20,894 nucleotides of DNA from Acidimicrobiia bacterium (GTDB taxonomy: Bacteria > Actinomycetota > Acidimicrobiia > Acidimicrobiales > Iamiaceae), in the NCBI GenBank assembly GCA_019247975.1, contig JAFBAD010000261.1:1-20894 (forward strand), given 5' to 3'. The notes beneath the pieces were generated by a model, which was not told the origin of the DNA, did no database searches, and saw only the letters and a list, made by a program, of their open reading frames with translations. The translations under genes and the position numbers were made by a program. How positions within the stretch are numbered: position 1 is the stretch's first letter; every line of letters begins with the position of its first letter. Of the stretch, positions 1 through 7,689 are shown piece after piece.

Positions 1-34
1 CATCGCGACCGGCGGCTTCCCTCCCCGCACCTGA
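1..34 (+). CDS. Possible 3' end of an upstream gene
   Basis: Reading from base 2, the frame is open and ends in TGA at 32-34, giving the short tail IATGGFPPRT. A promoter-like TACCGT follows only 9 bases later, which is where one would expect a preceding gene to have stopped. Ten residues are too few to name a family. The frame of the next gene is also open back to base 1, so this could simply be untranslated sequence. Weak call. Confidence 0.22.
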   Translation, partial: IATGGFPPRT

Positions 35-43
35 GGCGCGACC

Positions 44-49
44 TACCGT
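44..49 (+). promoter_or_regulatory. Putative -10 element (TACCGT) of the enoyl-CoA hydratase-tesB operon
   Basis: TACCGT fits TANNNT and is followed by 7 bases and then ATC at 57. This is the same TANNNT-N7/8-start spacing seen before four other genes here (2545, 7690, 10001, 10091), where the transcript would begin at the start codon. No convincing -35 is visible. It supports, but does not prove, a leaderless transcript beginning at about base 57. Confidence 0.4.
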
Positions 50-56
50 TGCCGCC

Positions 57-848
57 ATCGCCTCCACCTGGACCCTGACCCGCCACGGCGCGACCGCCCT
101 CGCGACGTTCACCCGCCCACCCCGCAACCTCATGAGCATGGCGGCGATGGGCGAGCTCGAGTCGCTCCTGCAGGAGGTGGCGGCGGACGGGTCGATCACC
201 GTGCTCGTGCTGACCGGCGGCGTGCCCGGCTTCTTCGTGGCCCACGCCGACCTCGACGACCTCTCCGCCCTCGGCCGCGGTGACCCCGTCGAGGGCGACC
301 CCGGCAGCTGGGGACGGGCCTTCGAGCTGCTCGCCACGATGCCGCAACCGGTGGTCGCCGCGGTGGGCGGTCAGGCCTGGGGCGGCGGTTGCGAGCTCGC
401 GCTCGCGTGCACCATGCGCATCGCGTCCGAGTCGGCCCACTTCGCCCAGCCCGAGGTGGCGGTCGGGATCATCCCCGGCGCGGGCGGAACGCAGCGGCTG
501 CCGCGCACCGTCGGGCCGGGGCGGGCGGCCGAACTGGTGCTCTCGGGCCGGGCGGTCGACAGCGCCGAGGCCGAGCGCATCGGCCTGGTCCAGGCGGTGC
601 TCCCCGACGAAGGGTTCGTCGAAGCGGCGCTCCGCTGGGCCGACCAGATCGGGTCGCGGCCCCGCCACGCCGTGGTGGCGGCCAAGCGGGCCCTGGTCGA
701 GGGCATGCAGCTGCCGCTGGCCGACGGGCTCCGGGTCGAGGGGCGGCTGTTCGTCGAGTGCCAGATGCGCCCCGAGACCGTCGCGCTCGAGGAGCAGGCA
801 GCCGAGCGAGAGCGGACGGCGTCGCCCGACCAGCGCGTCGAGCTCTGA
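57..848 (+). CDS. Enoyl-CoA hydratase (crotonase family), non-canonical start
   Basis: Likely hydrates trans-2-enoyl-CoA to 3-hydroxyacyl-CoA in beta-oxidation, in the cytoplasm. Both catalytic glutamates of true crotonases are visible: Glu in GGGCELA (codon 393) and Glu in QPEVAVG (codon 453), followed by the diagnostic IPGAGGTQRLPR. The oxyanion-hole strand reads FFVAHADLDDL, with His where Gly is usual. The first ATG is at 132 and gives 238 aa, but the family's first beta strand (TWTLTRHGATALATFTRPP) is encoded upstream of it in the same open frame. No ATG, GTG or TTG exists in frame between base 1 and 132. I place the start at ATC 57 (263 aa, the usual family length) because a -10-like TACCGT lies 7 bases before it. 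Alternatives are CTG at 75, a start outside the window, or a base error. The stop overlaps the tesB start (TGATG), so the two are co-translated. Confidence 0.82.
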   Translation: MASTWTLTRHGATALATFTRPPRNLMSMAAMGELESLLQEVAADGSITVLVLTGGVPGFFVAHADLDDLSALGRGDPVEGDPGSWGRAFELLATMPQPVVAAVGGQAWGGGCELALACTMRIASESAHFAQPEVAVGIIPGAGGTQRLPRTVGPGRAAELVLSGRAVDSAEAERIGLVQAVLPDEGFVEAALRWADQIGSRPRHAVVAAKRALVEGMQLPLADGLRVEGRLFVECQMRPETVALEEQAAERERTASPDQRVEL

Positions 849-1696
849 TGGAGCGGGTCCGCGACCTCGCGACGCTGCTCGATCTGGAGCAGCTCGAGCT
901 GAACATGTTCCGCGGTCGCAACGCGGACCACGGGCCCCGGCCGAACCTCTACGGCGGCCAGGTCGCGGCGCAGGCGCTCCTCGCGGCCGCGGCGACGGTC
1001 GAGCCGGACCGCACCCCGCATTCTTTCCACGGCTACTTCCTGCGGGCGGGCAGCCCGGAGATGCCGGTCGTGCTCCAGGTCGACCGCGACCGCGACGGCC
1101 GGTCGTTCTCGGCCCGCCACGTCGTCGCCATCCAGGAGGGCGCGGTGATCTTCTCGATGATCGCCTCGTTCCACACGGAGCGCGCGTCCATCTCGGTCGA
1201 CGAGGTCCGCCACCGTGACGCGCCTGCGCCGGAGGACACGCCGGGCATCCGGTGGGACCCGCTGCTCGACGTGCGCGAGGTGACCCGCACCGACCTGTCC
1301 GCGGACATCTTCAGCGACTGCCTCTGGGTGCGGTCGGCGGTTCCGCTCGACGACGACCCGCTGATCCAGGCGGCCGCGCTGACCTACCTCTCCGATCTCG
1401 GCTCCGGCTTCGGGCAGTACGGCAACCCGGAGCTCGGGATCGGCGGGCCGAGCATCGACCACTCGATGTGGTTCCACGAGCCGATCCGGGCCGACGGGTG
1501 GGTGCTCCTCGACCTCGCGCCGGAGAAGGCCCGCGCCGGCCGCGGCCTCTACCGCGGCTCGCTGCGGGGCGAGAGCGGCGCGCTGGGCGCCACGATCGAG
1601 CAGGAGATGCTGCTGCTACCCCGGTCGAAGACCCGACCGGCGCAGGACCGACTCGGAGTAGGCAGCCCGACGGAAGCGGAGGATCGGATCGTCTGA
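848..1696 (+). CDS. tesB: Acyl-CoA thioesterase II (TesB family)
   Basis: A 282-aa double-hotdog thioesterase that hydrolyses acyl-CoA to free acid plus CoA. The N-terminal hotdog has LYGGQVAAQAL (about 34-44) and FHGYFLRAG (60-68). The C-terminal hotdog carries the expected catalytic trio: Asp183 in YLSDLG, Ser202 (Thr in E. coli TesB) just before IDHSMWFH, and Gln252 in IEQEM. The ATG start shares its A with the TGA of the enoyl-CoA hydratase, so translation is coupled and the pair may act as one acyl-CoA-processing unit. The conserved fold ends near LLLPR (residue 259). The remaining 23 residues read antisense through the last codons of the convergent catalase-family gene, an 81-bp overlap; this tail is not expected to be functional. 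Family call is firm; physiological substrate unknown. Confidence 0.9.
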   Translation: MERVRDLATLLDLEQLELNMFRGRNADHGPRPNLYGGQVAAQALLAAAATVEPDRTPHSFHGYFLRAGSPEMPVVLQVDRDRDGRSFSARHVVAIQEGAVIFSMIASFHTERASISVDEVRHRDAPAPEDTPGIRWDPLLDVREVTRTDLSADIFSDCLWVRSAVPLDDDPLIQAAALTYLSDLGSGFGQYGNPELGIGGPSIDHSMWFHEPIRADGWVLLDLAPEKARAGRGLYRGSLRGESGALGATIEQEMLLLPRSKTRPAQDRLGVGSPTEAEDRIV

Positions 1697-2545
1697 GAGG
1701 GCGATCCCGTCGGTGATCCGGGTCGGGTCGAACACCAGCACGTCGCCGTCGCGCTCGCGGTCGGTCGCGATGCCGGTGATCTCGACGTGGCCGATGACGG
1801 TCCTCGACCGGTCCTCGGGCCAGACGGCGGTCGGGTCGTCGAGCGGGTCACCGTCGCCGGCGATCGAGACCACGAGGTCGAACACCACAGGTCGCGCGGC
1901 GAGGCGCTCGGCGAGATCGGTCTGCAGGTGGTCCGGCCCGCGCTGCGCGGCCTCGTCGGCCGGCACGGTCACCACCCCGCCCGCCGGCTCGAGGTGGTAG
2001 CGGATCGGCGTGCTGTGTCCGGCGGCATCCTCGAAGAGGTACGTGTGCAGCGCGTTGTACGCGGCGGTGAGGTAGCTGTCGGTCGGATCGGCGAACACCA
2101 CGCCGAGCGCGGTGAGGGATTCGGGGTGCTCGCCGATGAACTTGTTCACCGCGTCCGGGTCGGGCTCGCCGGTCGCCGGGTCGGCCTGGCGGGCGTGCAC
2201 GAACTCCATGAACGCTTCTGGGGTGCGCACGAAGAACGCCGGGAGCGTTACTGCGACGACGTCGGTCGTCATGCCATCCGGCAGGTAGATCTTCAGCGCC
2301 ATGCCGCGGCCCTCGCGCGGGGCGTAGTCCGCGCCGACCACGCCGCTGCCGTTGGAGAAGCGGACGTGGGCGCGCCGCGGTCCGCCCGTGAGGTGGGCTG
2401 CGCGCGACAACGACGCGGCTGCGGGCGTCGGCGTGAACGTGGCGGCGCACAAGGTCCCCTTGGCGTGCAGCGCCCGCAGACCGGTCGCACCGGACTCGCG
2501 CACGACTGCGTCGATCACGTCCTTCGCGAACGCCTCGTCGTCCAC
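1616..2545 (-). CDS. Small catalase-family haem peroxidase (SrpA-like)
   Basis: A 309-aa protein of the minimal catalase-related peroxidase group, shorter than classical catalases of about 480 aa or more. Such proteins keep the haem core and act on peroxides or organic hydroperoxides. The distal His27 is in RALHAKG; VRFSNGSG (61-68) and GMALKIYLPDG (81-91) follow. Near the C-terminus FDPTRITDG and DDPILRFRRAAYS contain the R-x-x-x-Y motif (Arg292, Tyr296) that supplies the proximal haem ligand. No signal peptide is evident. The start is GTG 2545, because TACGAT ends 8 bases upstream and family similarity begins just after it; the longer open frame to 2713 is arginine-rich and not family-like. 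The gene is divergent from the sulfatase (74 bp) and overlaps tesB convergently by 81 bp, so its haem ligand codon lies opposite tesB coding sequence. Confidence 0.87.
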   Translation of the reverse strand: MDDEAFAKDVIDAVVRESGATGLRALHAKGTLCAATFTPTPAAASLSRAAHLTGGPRRAHVRFSNGSGVVGADYAPREGRGMALKIYLPDGMTTDVVAVTLPAFFVRTPEAFMEFVHARQADPATGEPDPDAVNKFIGEHPESLTALGVVFADPTDSYLTAAYNALHTYLFEDAAGHSTPIRYHLEPAGGVVTVPADEAAQRGPDHLQTDLAERLAARPVVFDLVVSIAGDGDPLDDPTAVWPEDRSRTVIGHVEITGIATDRERDGDVLVFDPTRITDGIALSDDPILRFRRAAYSESVLRRSGLRPG

Positions 2546-2553
2546 CGCCGCGC

Positions 2554-2559
2554 ATCGTA
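2554..2559 (-). promoter_or_regulatory. Putative -10 element (TACGAT) of the catalase-family gene
   Basis: On the minus strand TACGAT is followed by 8 bases and then the GTG at 2545. This fits a leaderless promoter in which transcription starts at or next to the start codon. No -35 hexamer is recognisable in the GC-rich sequence upstream. Confidence 0.55.
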
Positions 2560-2619
2560 GGTGGGTGATGGAGGGGCCCGCGGTCGCGAACGGCCGCCGG
2601 GCGTTCAAGATGGTCCGCC

Positions 2620-4131
2620 GTGAGACAGGCACTGTGGGGCGCAGTCGTCGTCGTGGTGCTGGCCGCCGCGTGCAGCAGCAGCGGCGGGTCGTCGTCCTCG
2701 GAGACCACGGCACCCGAGCGACACGGCCCGAACATCGTCTTCGTCCTCACCGACGACCTGTCGTGGGACCTGATCAACGAGCACTTCGCCCCCCACATCG
2801 TCGAGCTCGAGCGGCTCGGCGCGACCTTCGACCACTACTTCGTCGCCGACAGCCTCTGCTGCCCGTCACGGGCGACGATCTTCACCGGGCTGTTCCCACA
2901 CGACACGAAGGTCACCACCAACCAGCCGCCTGACGGGGGCTTCCCGAAGTTCCAGAAGGAGAAGCTGGACGGCAAGACGTTCGCGGTCGGTCTGCACGCG
3001 GCGGGTTACGAGACGTCGTTGCTCGGCAAGTACCTGAACGGCTACGGCGATCCGCCGGGGAAGACGACCTCGCCGGTCCCGCCGGGCTGGAGCGACTGGC
3101 ACGTGAGCAACGGCACCGGGTACGCCGAGTTCGACTTCTGGCAGAACGACAACGGCACGTTCAACACGTACAAGGGCCAGGACCACTACGGCGTCGACGT
3201 GCTGAACGACGATGCCCAGGCCTTCATCAAGAAGTCGGCCGGCAAGCAGTTCGCGATCGAGGTCGCGACGTTCGCGCCGCACGCGCCGTACACGCCCGCA
3301 CCCCGGAACGCGCACGACTTCCCGAAGCTGCGGGCCCCGCGCGACCCGTCGTTCAACACGAGGAACACCAACCCGCCGGCGTGGCTGGCGGACCACCAGA
3401 AGCTCGGGCCGGCCCGCATCGCCGGCATCAACGGCGCCTTCCGCATGCGGGCCCAGGCGGTCGAGGCGGTCGACAAGCTGGTGGCCGACACCGAGGCGAC
3501 CCTCGCCGCCGAGCACCTGACCGACGACACCTACTTCGTGTTCAGCTCCGACAACGGCTACCACCTCGGCCAGCACCAGCTGCAGCGGGGCAAGCAGACC
3601 GCGTTCGAGACCGACATCCGGGTGCCGCTGATCGTGGCCGGGCCGGGCGTCCCCGTCGGCCGCACCATCCACCAGGTCGCCCAGAACGTCGACCTCCTGC
3701 CGACCTTCCTGGACATGGCGCACGCGCACACGTCCGACCCGGTCGACGGCCACAGCCTGCTGCCGCTGCTCCAAACCGACCCGGACCCGTCCCCGTGGCG
3801 GACCGCCGCGCTGGTGGAGCACAACGGCGCCGACATGAGCCCGAACGACCCCGACCGTGACGACCGCGGCAACCCGACGACCTACCAGGCGATCCGCATC
3901 GCCGCGCCGCACCTCCCGGGCTTCACCAGGCCGGTCGAGGCGGTGTGGGTCGAGTACCAGGACAAGGCCGAGGAGACCGAGTACTACGACATCGCCCGCG
4001 ACCCCTACGAGCGGCAAAACATCGCCGGGAAGCTGACGTCCGCGCAGCGGGCCGAGCTGCACAAGATCCTCGTCGCCCTGACCAACTGCCACGACGCGTC
4101 GGCCTGCTGGACCGCCGGCCACCCCGAGTGA
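2620..4131 (+). CDS. Lipoprotein sulfatase, N-acetylglucosamine-6-sulfatase-like
   Basis: A 503-aa sulfatase predicted to be exported and lipid-anchored. The N-terminus has Arg followed by a hydrophobic run and the lipobox LAAAC (Cys18), then a Ser/Gly-rich linker. The alkaline-phosphatase-like fold starts with metal-binding Asp45-Asp46 in VFVLTDDLSW. The sulfatase signature is CCPSR at 80-84, with Cys80 as the residue converted to formylglycine. LLGKYLNGYG and PPGWSDWH, and FSSDNGYHLGQ (metal-binding Asp311/Asn312) followed by ETDIRVPLIV, resemble glucosamine-6-sulfatases. The maturing enzyme (formylglycine-generating enzyme) is not in the window. Start GTG 2620 is chosen because it gives an intact signal peptide; a weak CAAGAT lies 8 bases upstream. 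It stands alone on this strand and ends 19 bp from the convergent SDR gene. Substrate assignment is by family resemblance only. Confidence 0.9.
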   Translation: MRQALWGAVVVVVLAAACSSSGGSSSSETTAPERHGPNIVFVLTDDLSWDLINEHFAPHIVELERLGATFDHYFVADSLCCPSRATIFTGLFPHDTKVTTNQPPDGGFPKFQKEKLDGKTFAVGLHAAGYETSLLGKYLNGYGDPPGKTTSPVPPGWSDWHVSNGTGYAEFDFWQNDNGTFNTYKGQDHYGVDVLNDDAQAFIKKSAGKQFAIEVATFAPHAPYTPAPRNAHDFPKLRAPRDPSFNTRNTNPPAWLADHQKLGPARIAGINGAFRMRAQAVEAVDKLVADTEATLAAEHLTDDTYFVFSSDNGYHLGQHQLQRGKQTAFETDIRVPLIVAGPGVPVGRTIHQVAQNVDLLPTFLDMAHAHTSDPVDGHSLLPLLQTDPDPSPWRTAALVEHNGADMSPNDPDRDDRGNPTTYQAIRIAAPHLPGFTRPVEAVWVEYQDKAEETEYYDIARDPYERQNIAGKLTSAQRAELHKILVALTNCHDASACWTAGHPE

Positions 4132-4150
4132 CCTCGATCGATCCGATGGG

Positions 4151-4951
4151 TCAGGGCGTCTCGGGGAGATCGGGAGCCCAGGCGACGCCGTTGATGTGGC
4201 CGCCGCCGTCGACGAAGAGCGTGTTGCCAGTGAGGTAGCGGCAGTCCTCCCCGGCGAGGAAGGCCGCCACCGGGGCGATGTCCTCCTCCGGATCGCCGAT
4301 CCGGCCCATCGGGTTCGACGCGTCCGCCGCCGCCTCGAGCTCGGGGTGCTCGGCCATCGCCCGCCGGAACGCGGCCGACTTCGCGCCAGGGCAGATCGCG
4401 TTCACCACGATGCCGTAGGGCGCCCACTCACGCGCCGCGGTCCGGGTGAGCGCCCGGAGCGCTTCCTTCGCCGAGTTGTACTCGAGGGTGCCCATGTGGG
4501 CGTTCACACCGTTCAGCGAACACAGGTTGATGACCCGGCCCCAGCGCTGCGCCCGCATGTGGGGGAACGCCGCCTGCATCGCCCAGAACGGCCCGAGGTA
4601 GCCGACCGCGAAGGCGGCCTCGAGCAGCACATCGGTCTTCTGCTCGACCCGGCTGATCTGTCCGCCGCCCCACGCGTTGTTCACGAGGACGTCGATCGAG
4701 CCCCACGTGTCGATCGCCGCTTCGATCGCACCGACCACCTGCGCCCGATCACTGACATCGGTGGCGACGAACCGGGCGTCCGCGCCGAGCTCGTCGCGCA
4801 ACGTCGCGGCCGCGCGCTCGCCGGCCTCGGCGTCGCGCTCGGCCACGAGGACCCGTGCTCCGTCCGCCGCGAAGCGGCGGCAGATGCCGTAGCCGATGCC
4901 GTCGCCGCCACCGGTCACGACCGCGGCCTTCCCTTCCAGTCCCCTCGTCAT
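4151..4951 (-). CDS. Short-chain dehydrogenase/reductase (SDR)
   Basis: A 266-aa classical SDR, an NAD(P)-dependent oxidoreductase of alcohols or ketones. The nucleotide-binding motif is TGGGDGIG (13-20), VNNAWGG (90-96) is the structural NNAG-like motif, and the catalytic set is Ser145 (in INLCSLNG), Tyr158 and Lys162 in YNSAK. The C-terminus has the usual NTLFVDGGGH. The start is ATG 4951, which overlaps the TGA of the SnoaL-like gene (ATGA); the open frame continues upstream to 4990 but is not SDR-like. It is the last gene of the epimerase-CaiB-SnoaL-SDR operon and probably oxidises or reduces an intermediate of that pathway, possibly as a CoA ester. The coenzyme (NAD or NADP) is not decided here, although Glu39-Arg-Asp40 after the second strand leans towards NAD. 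Confidence 0.92.
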   Translation of the reverse strand: MTRGLEGKAAVVTGGGDGIGYGICRRFAADGARVLVAERDAEAGERAAATLRDELGADARFVATDVSDRAQVVGAIEAAIDTWGSIDVLVNNAWGGGQISRVEQKTDVLLEAAFAVGYLGPFWAMQAAFPHMRAQRWGRVINLCSLNGVNAHMGTLEYNSAKEALRALTRTAAREWAPYGIVVNAICPGAKSAAFRRAMAEHPELEAAADASNPMGRIGDPEEDIAPVAAFLAGEDCRYLTGNTLFVDGGGHINGVAWAPDLPETP

Positions 4952-5340
4952 GGCCGGCGCAGCTTCGTCGTCCTCGATGCGAAGCGCCACCCCTCGTCGG
5001 TCGACACCACCACGTCTTCGTAGGTGACGCTGCCGACGCGACCGCCGGCGCCGACACCGATGCCCTTCGACAGCACCCGGACGGTGCCGTCGTCGTCCTC
5101 GAGGACCACGACGTTCGTCGTGTGGTGGGCCAGCGGATGGCGCTGCATCCCCTCAGGGCTCGTCCACTCGGCCACGAGGGCGTCGAGGGACTCGGTCACG
5201 GGCATGTCGAAGTCGGTCGCGTCGTACACGACGTCCGGGACGAACACGAGGTGGAGGTCGTCCCAACGCCGTTCGTCGATGAGGTGGCCGTACAGCGCGA
5301 GCAGCTCGTGGATGGCGATCCGGTCGGCGGTGTCGATCAT
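4948..5340 (-). CDS. SnoaL-like / nuclear transport factor 2 fold protein
   Basis: A 130-aa alpha+beta protein of the SnoaL-4/NTF2-like kind: an amphipathic N-terminal helix (DTADRIAIHELLALYGHLID), the RRWDDLHLVFVPDVVYD segment, then beta strands ending WRFASRTTKLRR. HHTTNVVV lies in the middle of the cone. Members include isomerases, hydratases, dioxygenase small subunits and non-catalytic binding proteins, so the reaction cannot be named. It starts 6 bases after the CaiB/BaiF stop and its TGA overlaps the SDR ATG, so it is translated with both neighbours. Proteins of this kind often sit with SDR and CoA-transferase genes in actinobacterial catabolic clusters. Confident in fold, not in function. 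Confidence 0.85.
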   Translation of the reverse strand: MIDTADRIAIHELLALYGHLIDERRWDDLHLVFVPDVVYDATDFDMPVTESLDALVAEWTSPEGMQRHPLAHHTTNVVVLEDDDGTVRVLSKGIGVGAGGRVGSVTYEDVVVSTDEGWRFASRTTKLRRP

Positions 5341-5346
5341 CGACGG

Positions 5347-6537
5347 TCAGGCGACCACGCCGTCGGCGCGGAGCTGGGCGACGCGGTCGCTGAGGCCGAG
5401 CTCGCCGAGGATGTCGTCGGTGTGCTCGCCGAGGGCCGGCGAGCGGCCGGTGAGGGTGGCCGGCGTGGCGCCGAACTGGGCCGGGTGCCGGGGGATGCGG
5501 GTGCGGCCCACCACGTGGTGGTCGGCCTCCACGAACAGGCCCATCGCGATCGCGTGCGGATCGTCGGGCAGCTCGGCCGGCGACAGGATCATGGCGAAGG
5601 GCACCCGCTCGGCCTCCAGGCGCTCGGTCGCCTCGGCCATCGTGAGGTTGGCCGCGCTCGCGTAGACGAGGTCCATGATCTCGGCCATCAGCTCCCGGTG
5701 CTGGATGCGCTCGCCGATGGTCGCGACGCGCGGGTCGTCCCAGCCGTCGACGCCGAAGCCCCGGCACATGCCCGCGAAGTCGGCGTCCGCGGTCGGGGTG
5801 ACGATGCCCCAGCCGTCGGCGAAGCGCATCGGGCGGAAGCCGGCCACGAAGCTCGAGTGCTGCGAGCCGTCTGCGTCCAGCAGCACCTCGTTCGCAGCCG
5901 AGTCGGCCCAGAGGAACGAGACGACCGAGTCGGTCATGGAGAGCTGCACGTGCTGGCCACCGCTCCCCCGCTCGCGGGCGAAGAGGGCGGCGGTGATCGC
6001 CTGGCTCGCGTAGAGCGCGGTCACCTTGTCCGCCGCGGTCTGGCGGAGGAACACCGGCACGCCGTCGTCGGGATCGGCCTGGTTGGCCGCGAATCCGCCG
6101 TAGGCCTGGATCACCGTGTCGTAGGCGCTGCGGTCGCGGTACGGGCCCTCGGGACCGAAGCCCGACAGCGACGCGTAGATCACGTCGGGGTTCTCCGCCC
6201 GCACGTCGTCGTAGCCGAGGCCGAGCCGGTCCAGCACACCGGGCCGGTAGTTCTGGATGACCACATCGGCCCGTGCCGCGAGCTGCCGCACGACGGCCGC
6301 GCCCTCGGGGTGCTGCAGGTCGACCGCGATCGACCGCTTCCCGCGGTTGCAGACGAGGTACAGCGAGCTCATCCCGTTCACGGCGACGCCGACCCAGCGG
6401 GCGATGTCGCCGATGCCGGGACGCTCGACCTTCACGACGTCGGCCCCCTGGTCCGCGAACAGCGCGGCTGCGTACGGACCGGTGAGCGCGATCGAGATGT
6501 CGAGGACGCGCACGCCCTCCAGCGGACCGCTCGTCAT
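5347..6537 (-). CDS. CaiB/BaiF family (class III) CoA-transferase
   Basis: A 396-aa class III CoA-transferase, moving CoA between carboxylates, or acting as an alpha-methylacyl-CoA racemase, a function found in the same family. Landmarks are GPLEGVRVLDIS at the N-terminus, GADVVKVERPG (31-41), NRGKRSIAVDL (64-74), the RPGVLDRLGLGYDD segment (98-111) and the putative catalytic Asp170 in TAADKVTAL. The start is ATG 6537, overlapping the TGA of the epimerase reading frame (ATGA). The same frame stays open to 7650, but sequence upstream of 6537 is not CaiB-like. It is second in the operon. CaiB with SnoaL-like and SDR genes suggests CoA activation of a carboxylic acid followed by redox chemistry; the substrate is unknown. 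Confidence 0.92.
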   Translation of the reverse strand: MTSGPLEGVRVLDISIALTGPYAAALFADQGADVVKVERPGIGDIARWVGVAVNGMSSLYLVCNRGKRSIAVDLQHPEGAAVVRQLAARADVVIQNYRPGVLDRLGLGYDDVRAENPDVIYASLSGFGPEGPYRDRSAYDTVIQAYGGFAANQADPDDGVPVFLRQTAADKVTALYASQAITAALFARERGSGGQHVQLSMTDSVVSFLWADSAANEVLLDADGSQHSSFVAGFRPMRFADGWGIVTPTADADFAGMCRGFGVDGWDDPRVATIGERIQHRELMAEIMDLVYASAANLTMAEATERLEAERVPFAMILSPAELPDDPHAIAMGLFVEADHHVVGRTRIPRHPAQFGATPATLTGRSPALGEHTDDILGELGLSDRVAQLRADGVVA

Positions 6538-7650
6538 TCCTCGAAGTCCTCCTTGCTCCGTGGCCTCGTCGTGAGGCCGGGTCCCGACGGACCGCTGAAC
6601 GCCAGCCCGTAGCCCGGCGCGACCGCGAACTCGGGCACCGCCACCATCGCTCGCGCCGCGAGCCACGAGTCCATCAGCGCGTCCTCGGCGGCGTAGTCGA
6701 ACGGGTCGGTGAGCACCATCTCCTCCTGGCCGCCCGGCGCCGGGCGATGCTCGGCCAGCCAACGGGCCGTGCGCCGCACCGCCACCCGGGCCGGCACCAC
6801 GTCGCGGTGGCCGAGCCGGTGGTGCAGCCGGGTCAGGTCGAGCACGCGATGGGTCGGCGACGGCTGCGTGAGCAGCGGCCGGGCCGGCACCGCGAGGTCG
6901 TGGGGCATCGACACCACCTCGAGGTCGGCGCCGATCTCGAGCGCGCACAGGTCGACGACCTGGCGGAGCGTGAGCACCTCGTCGTCGCCCACGTTGAACA
7001 CCAGTCCGGCGCCCCGCTCCGGGTGCAGCACGGCGAGCGTGAGCGCGGCGGCGACGTTCTCGGTGTAGCCGTGGTGGTGCAGGGTCAGGCCTTCGTCGGG
7101 CAGGACGATGCGGCGCCGGCCGTCGAGGATGCGCCGCACGATCGACCACTCGCGCGGCACGAGCTGGTGCGGTCCGTAGAGGTACGGGTAGCGGAAGTGG
7201 ACGGCATCCGGGTGCGCCGCGAACACCGCCTGCTCGGTGCGCACGATCCGGTAGCCCTTCTCGTCGAGCAGGATCGACGACCACCTCCGCGTCCTCGCGC
7301 ACGGGGACCGGCAGGCCCGGCGGGACGTGCTGCCACGCGTCGGTCCAGCCGCGGTAGGCGGGCACGCCGCCGACCGACACGAAGTGGGCGCAGCGCCCGG
7401 CGGTCAGCGCGGCGATGCGCCGCAGGCGCCCGTACATCGCGACGACGACGTCCCACGAGCGCTCGCCCAGCGCGCCGGCGAGCGACGGCTCGTCGTAGGG
7501 GTCGGCGGTGATCGTCGGCACCGAGGCCGGCGTGTCCGGGCTCGGGTGCAGGCCGCGGTTGCACAACGTGACCGCATGGCCCCGGTCGACCAGCGCCCGC
7601 ACCAGCGGCACCCCGGTCGGCCCGGTCCCCCCGATCACCAAGACGTCCAC
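6534..7650 (-). pseudogene. NAD-dependent epimerase/dehydratase, interrupted by one frameshift
   Basis: An extended-SDR protein split between two frames. The N-terminal part runs from GTG 7650 with the Rossmann motif GGTGPTG and continues in frame to about 7270 (VPVREDAEVV). The rest reads in another frame from about 7265 (DEKGYRIVRTEQAVF) through YPYLYGPHQLVPREW to the stop at 6534. One extra base explains the break: dropping the base at about 7267 gives the continuous family-like sequence VVVDPADEKGYRIVRTE and a 371-aa protein. It is first in the operon and its stop overlaps the CaiB/BaiF start (ATGA). A weak CAGACT lies 7 bases before the GTG. The break may be a sequencing or assembly error, because both halves look fully conserved, or a recent inactivation. 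The reaction (epimerase, dehydratase or reductase) cannot be told. Confidence 0.82.
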
Positions 7651-7657
7651 CGCCCGC

Positions 7658-7663
7658 AGTCTG
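7658..7663 (-). promoter_or_regulatory. Weak -10 candidate (CAGACT) of the epimerase-CaiB-SnoaL-SDR operon
   Basis: On the minus strand CAGACT lies 7 bases before the GTG at 7650, the same spacing as the clearer TANNNT elements here. It matches only positions 2 and 6 of TANNNT. The position is plausible since only 39 bp separate this start from the divergent amidohydrolase start. Confidence 0.3.
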
Positions 7664-7675
7664 GCCGCTCGTGGC

Positions 7676-7681
7676 TACGGT
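7676..7681 (+). promoter_or_regulatory. Putative -10 element (TACGGT) of the amidohydrolase gene
   Basis: TACGGT is followed by 8 bases and then ATG 7690, so transcription would start at or beside the start codon (leaderless). It lies in the 39-bp gap to the divergent epimerase operon, so polymerase binding at the two promoters would overlap. Confidence 0.55.
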
Positions 7682-7689
7682 CCCGATCG

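Noticed and set aside
4855..6612. A 585-codon plus-strand open frame
   Set aside because: It lies antisense to SDR, SnoaL-like and CaiB genes and has Val/Arg/His-rich shadow composition.
5347..7650. A 767-codon open frame joining an epimerase N-terminus to CaiB/BaiF, as if a fusion protein
   Set aside because: Between about 6540 and 7265 this frame is meaningless, while another frame there encodes the conserved epimerase C-terminal half. It is a frameshift plus an ATGA-coupled neighbour, not a fusion.
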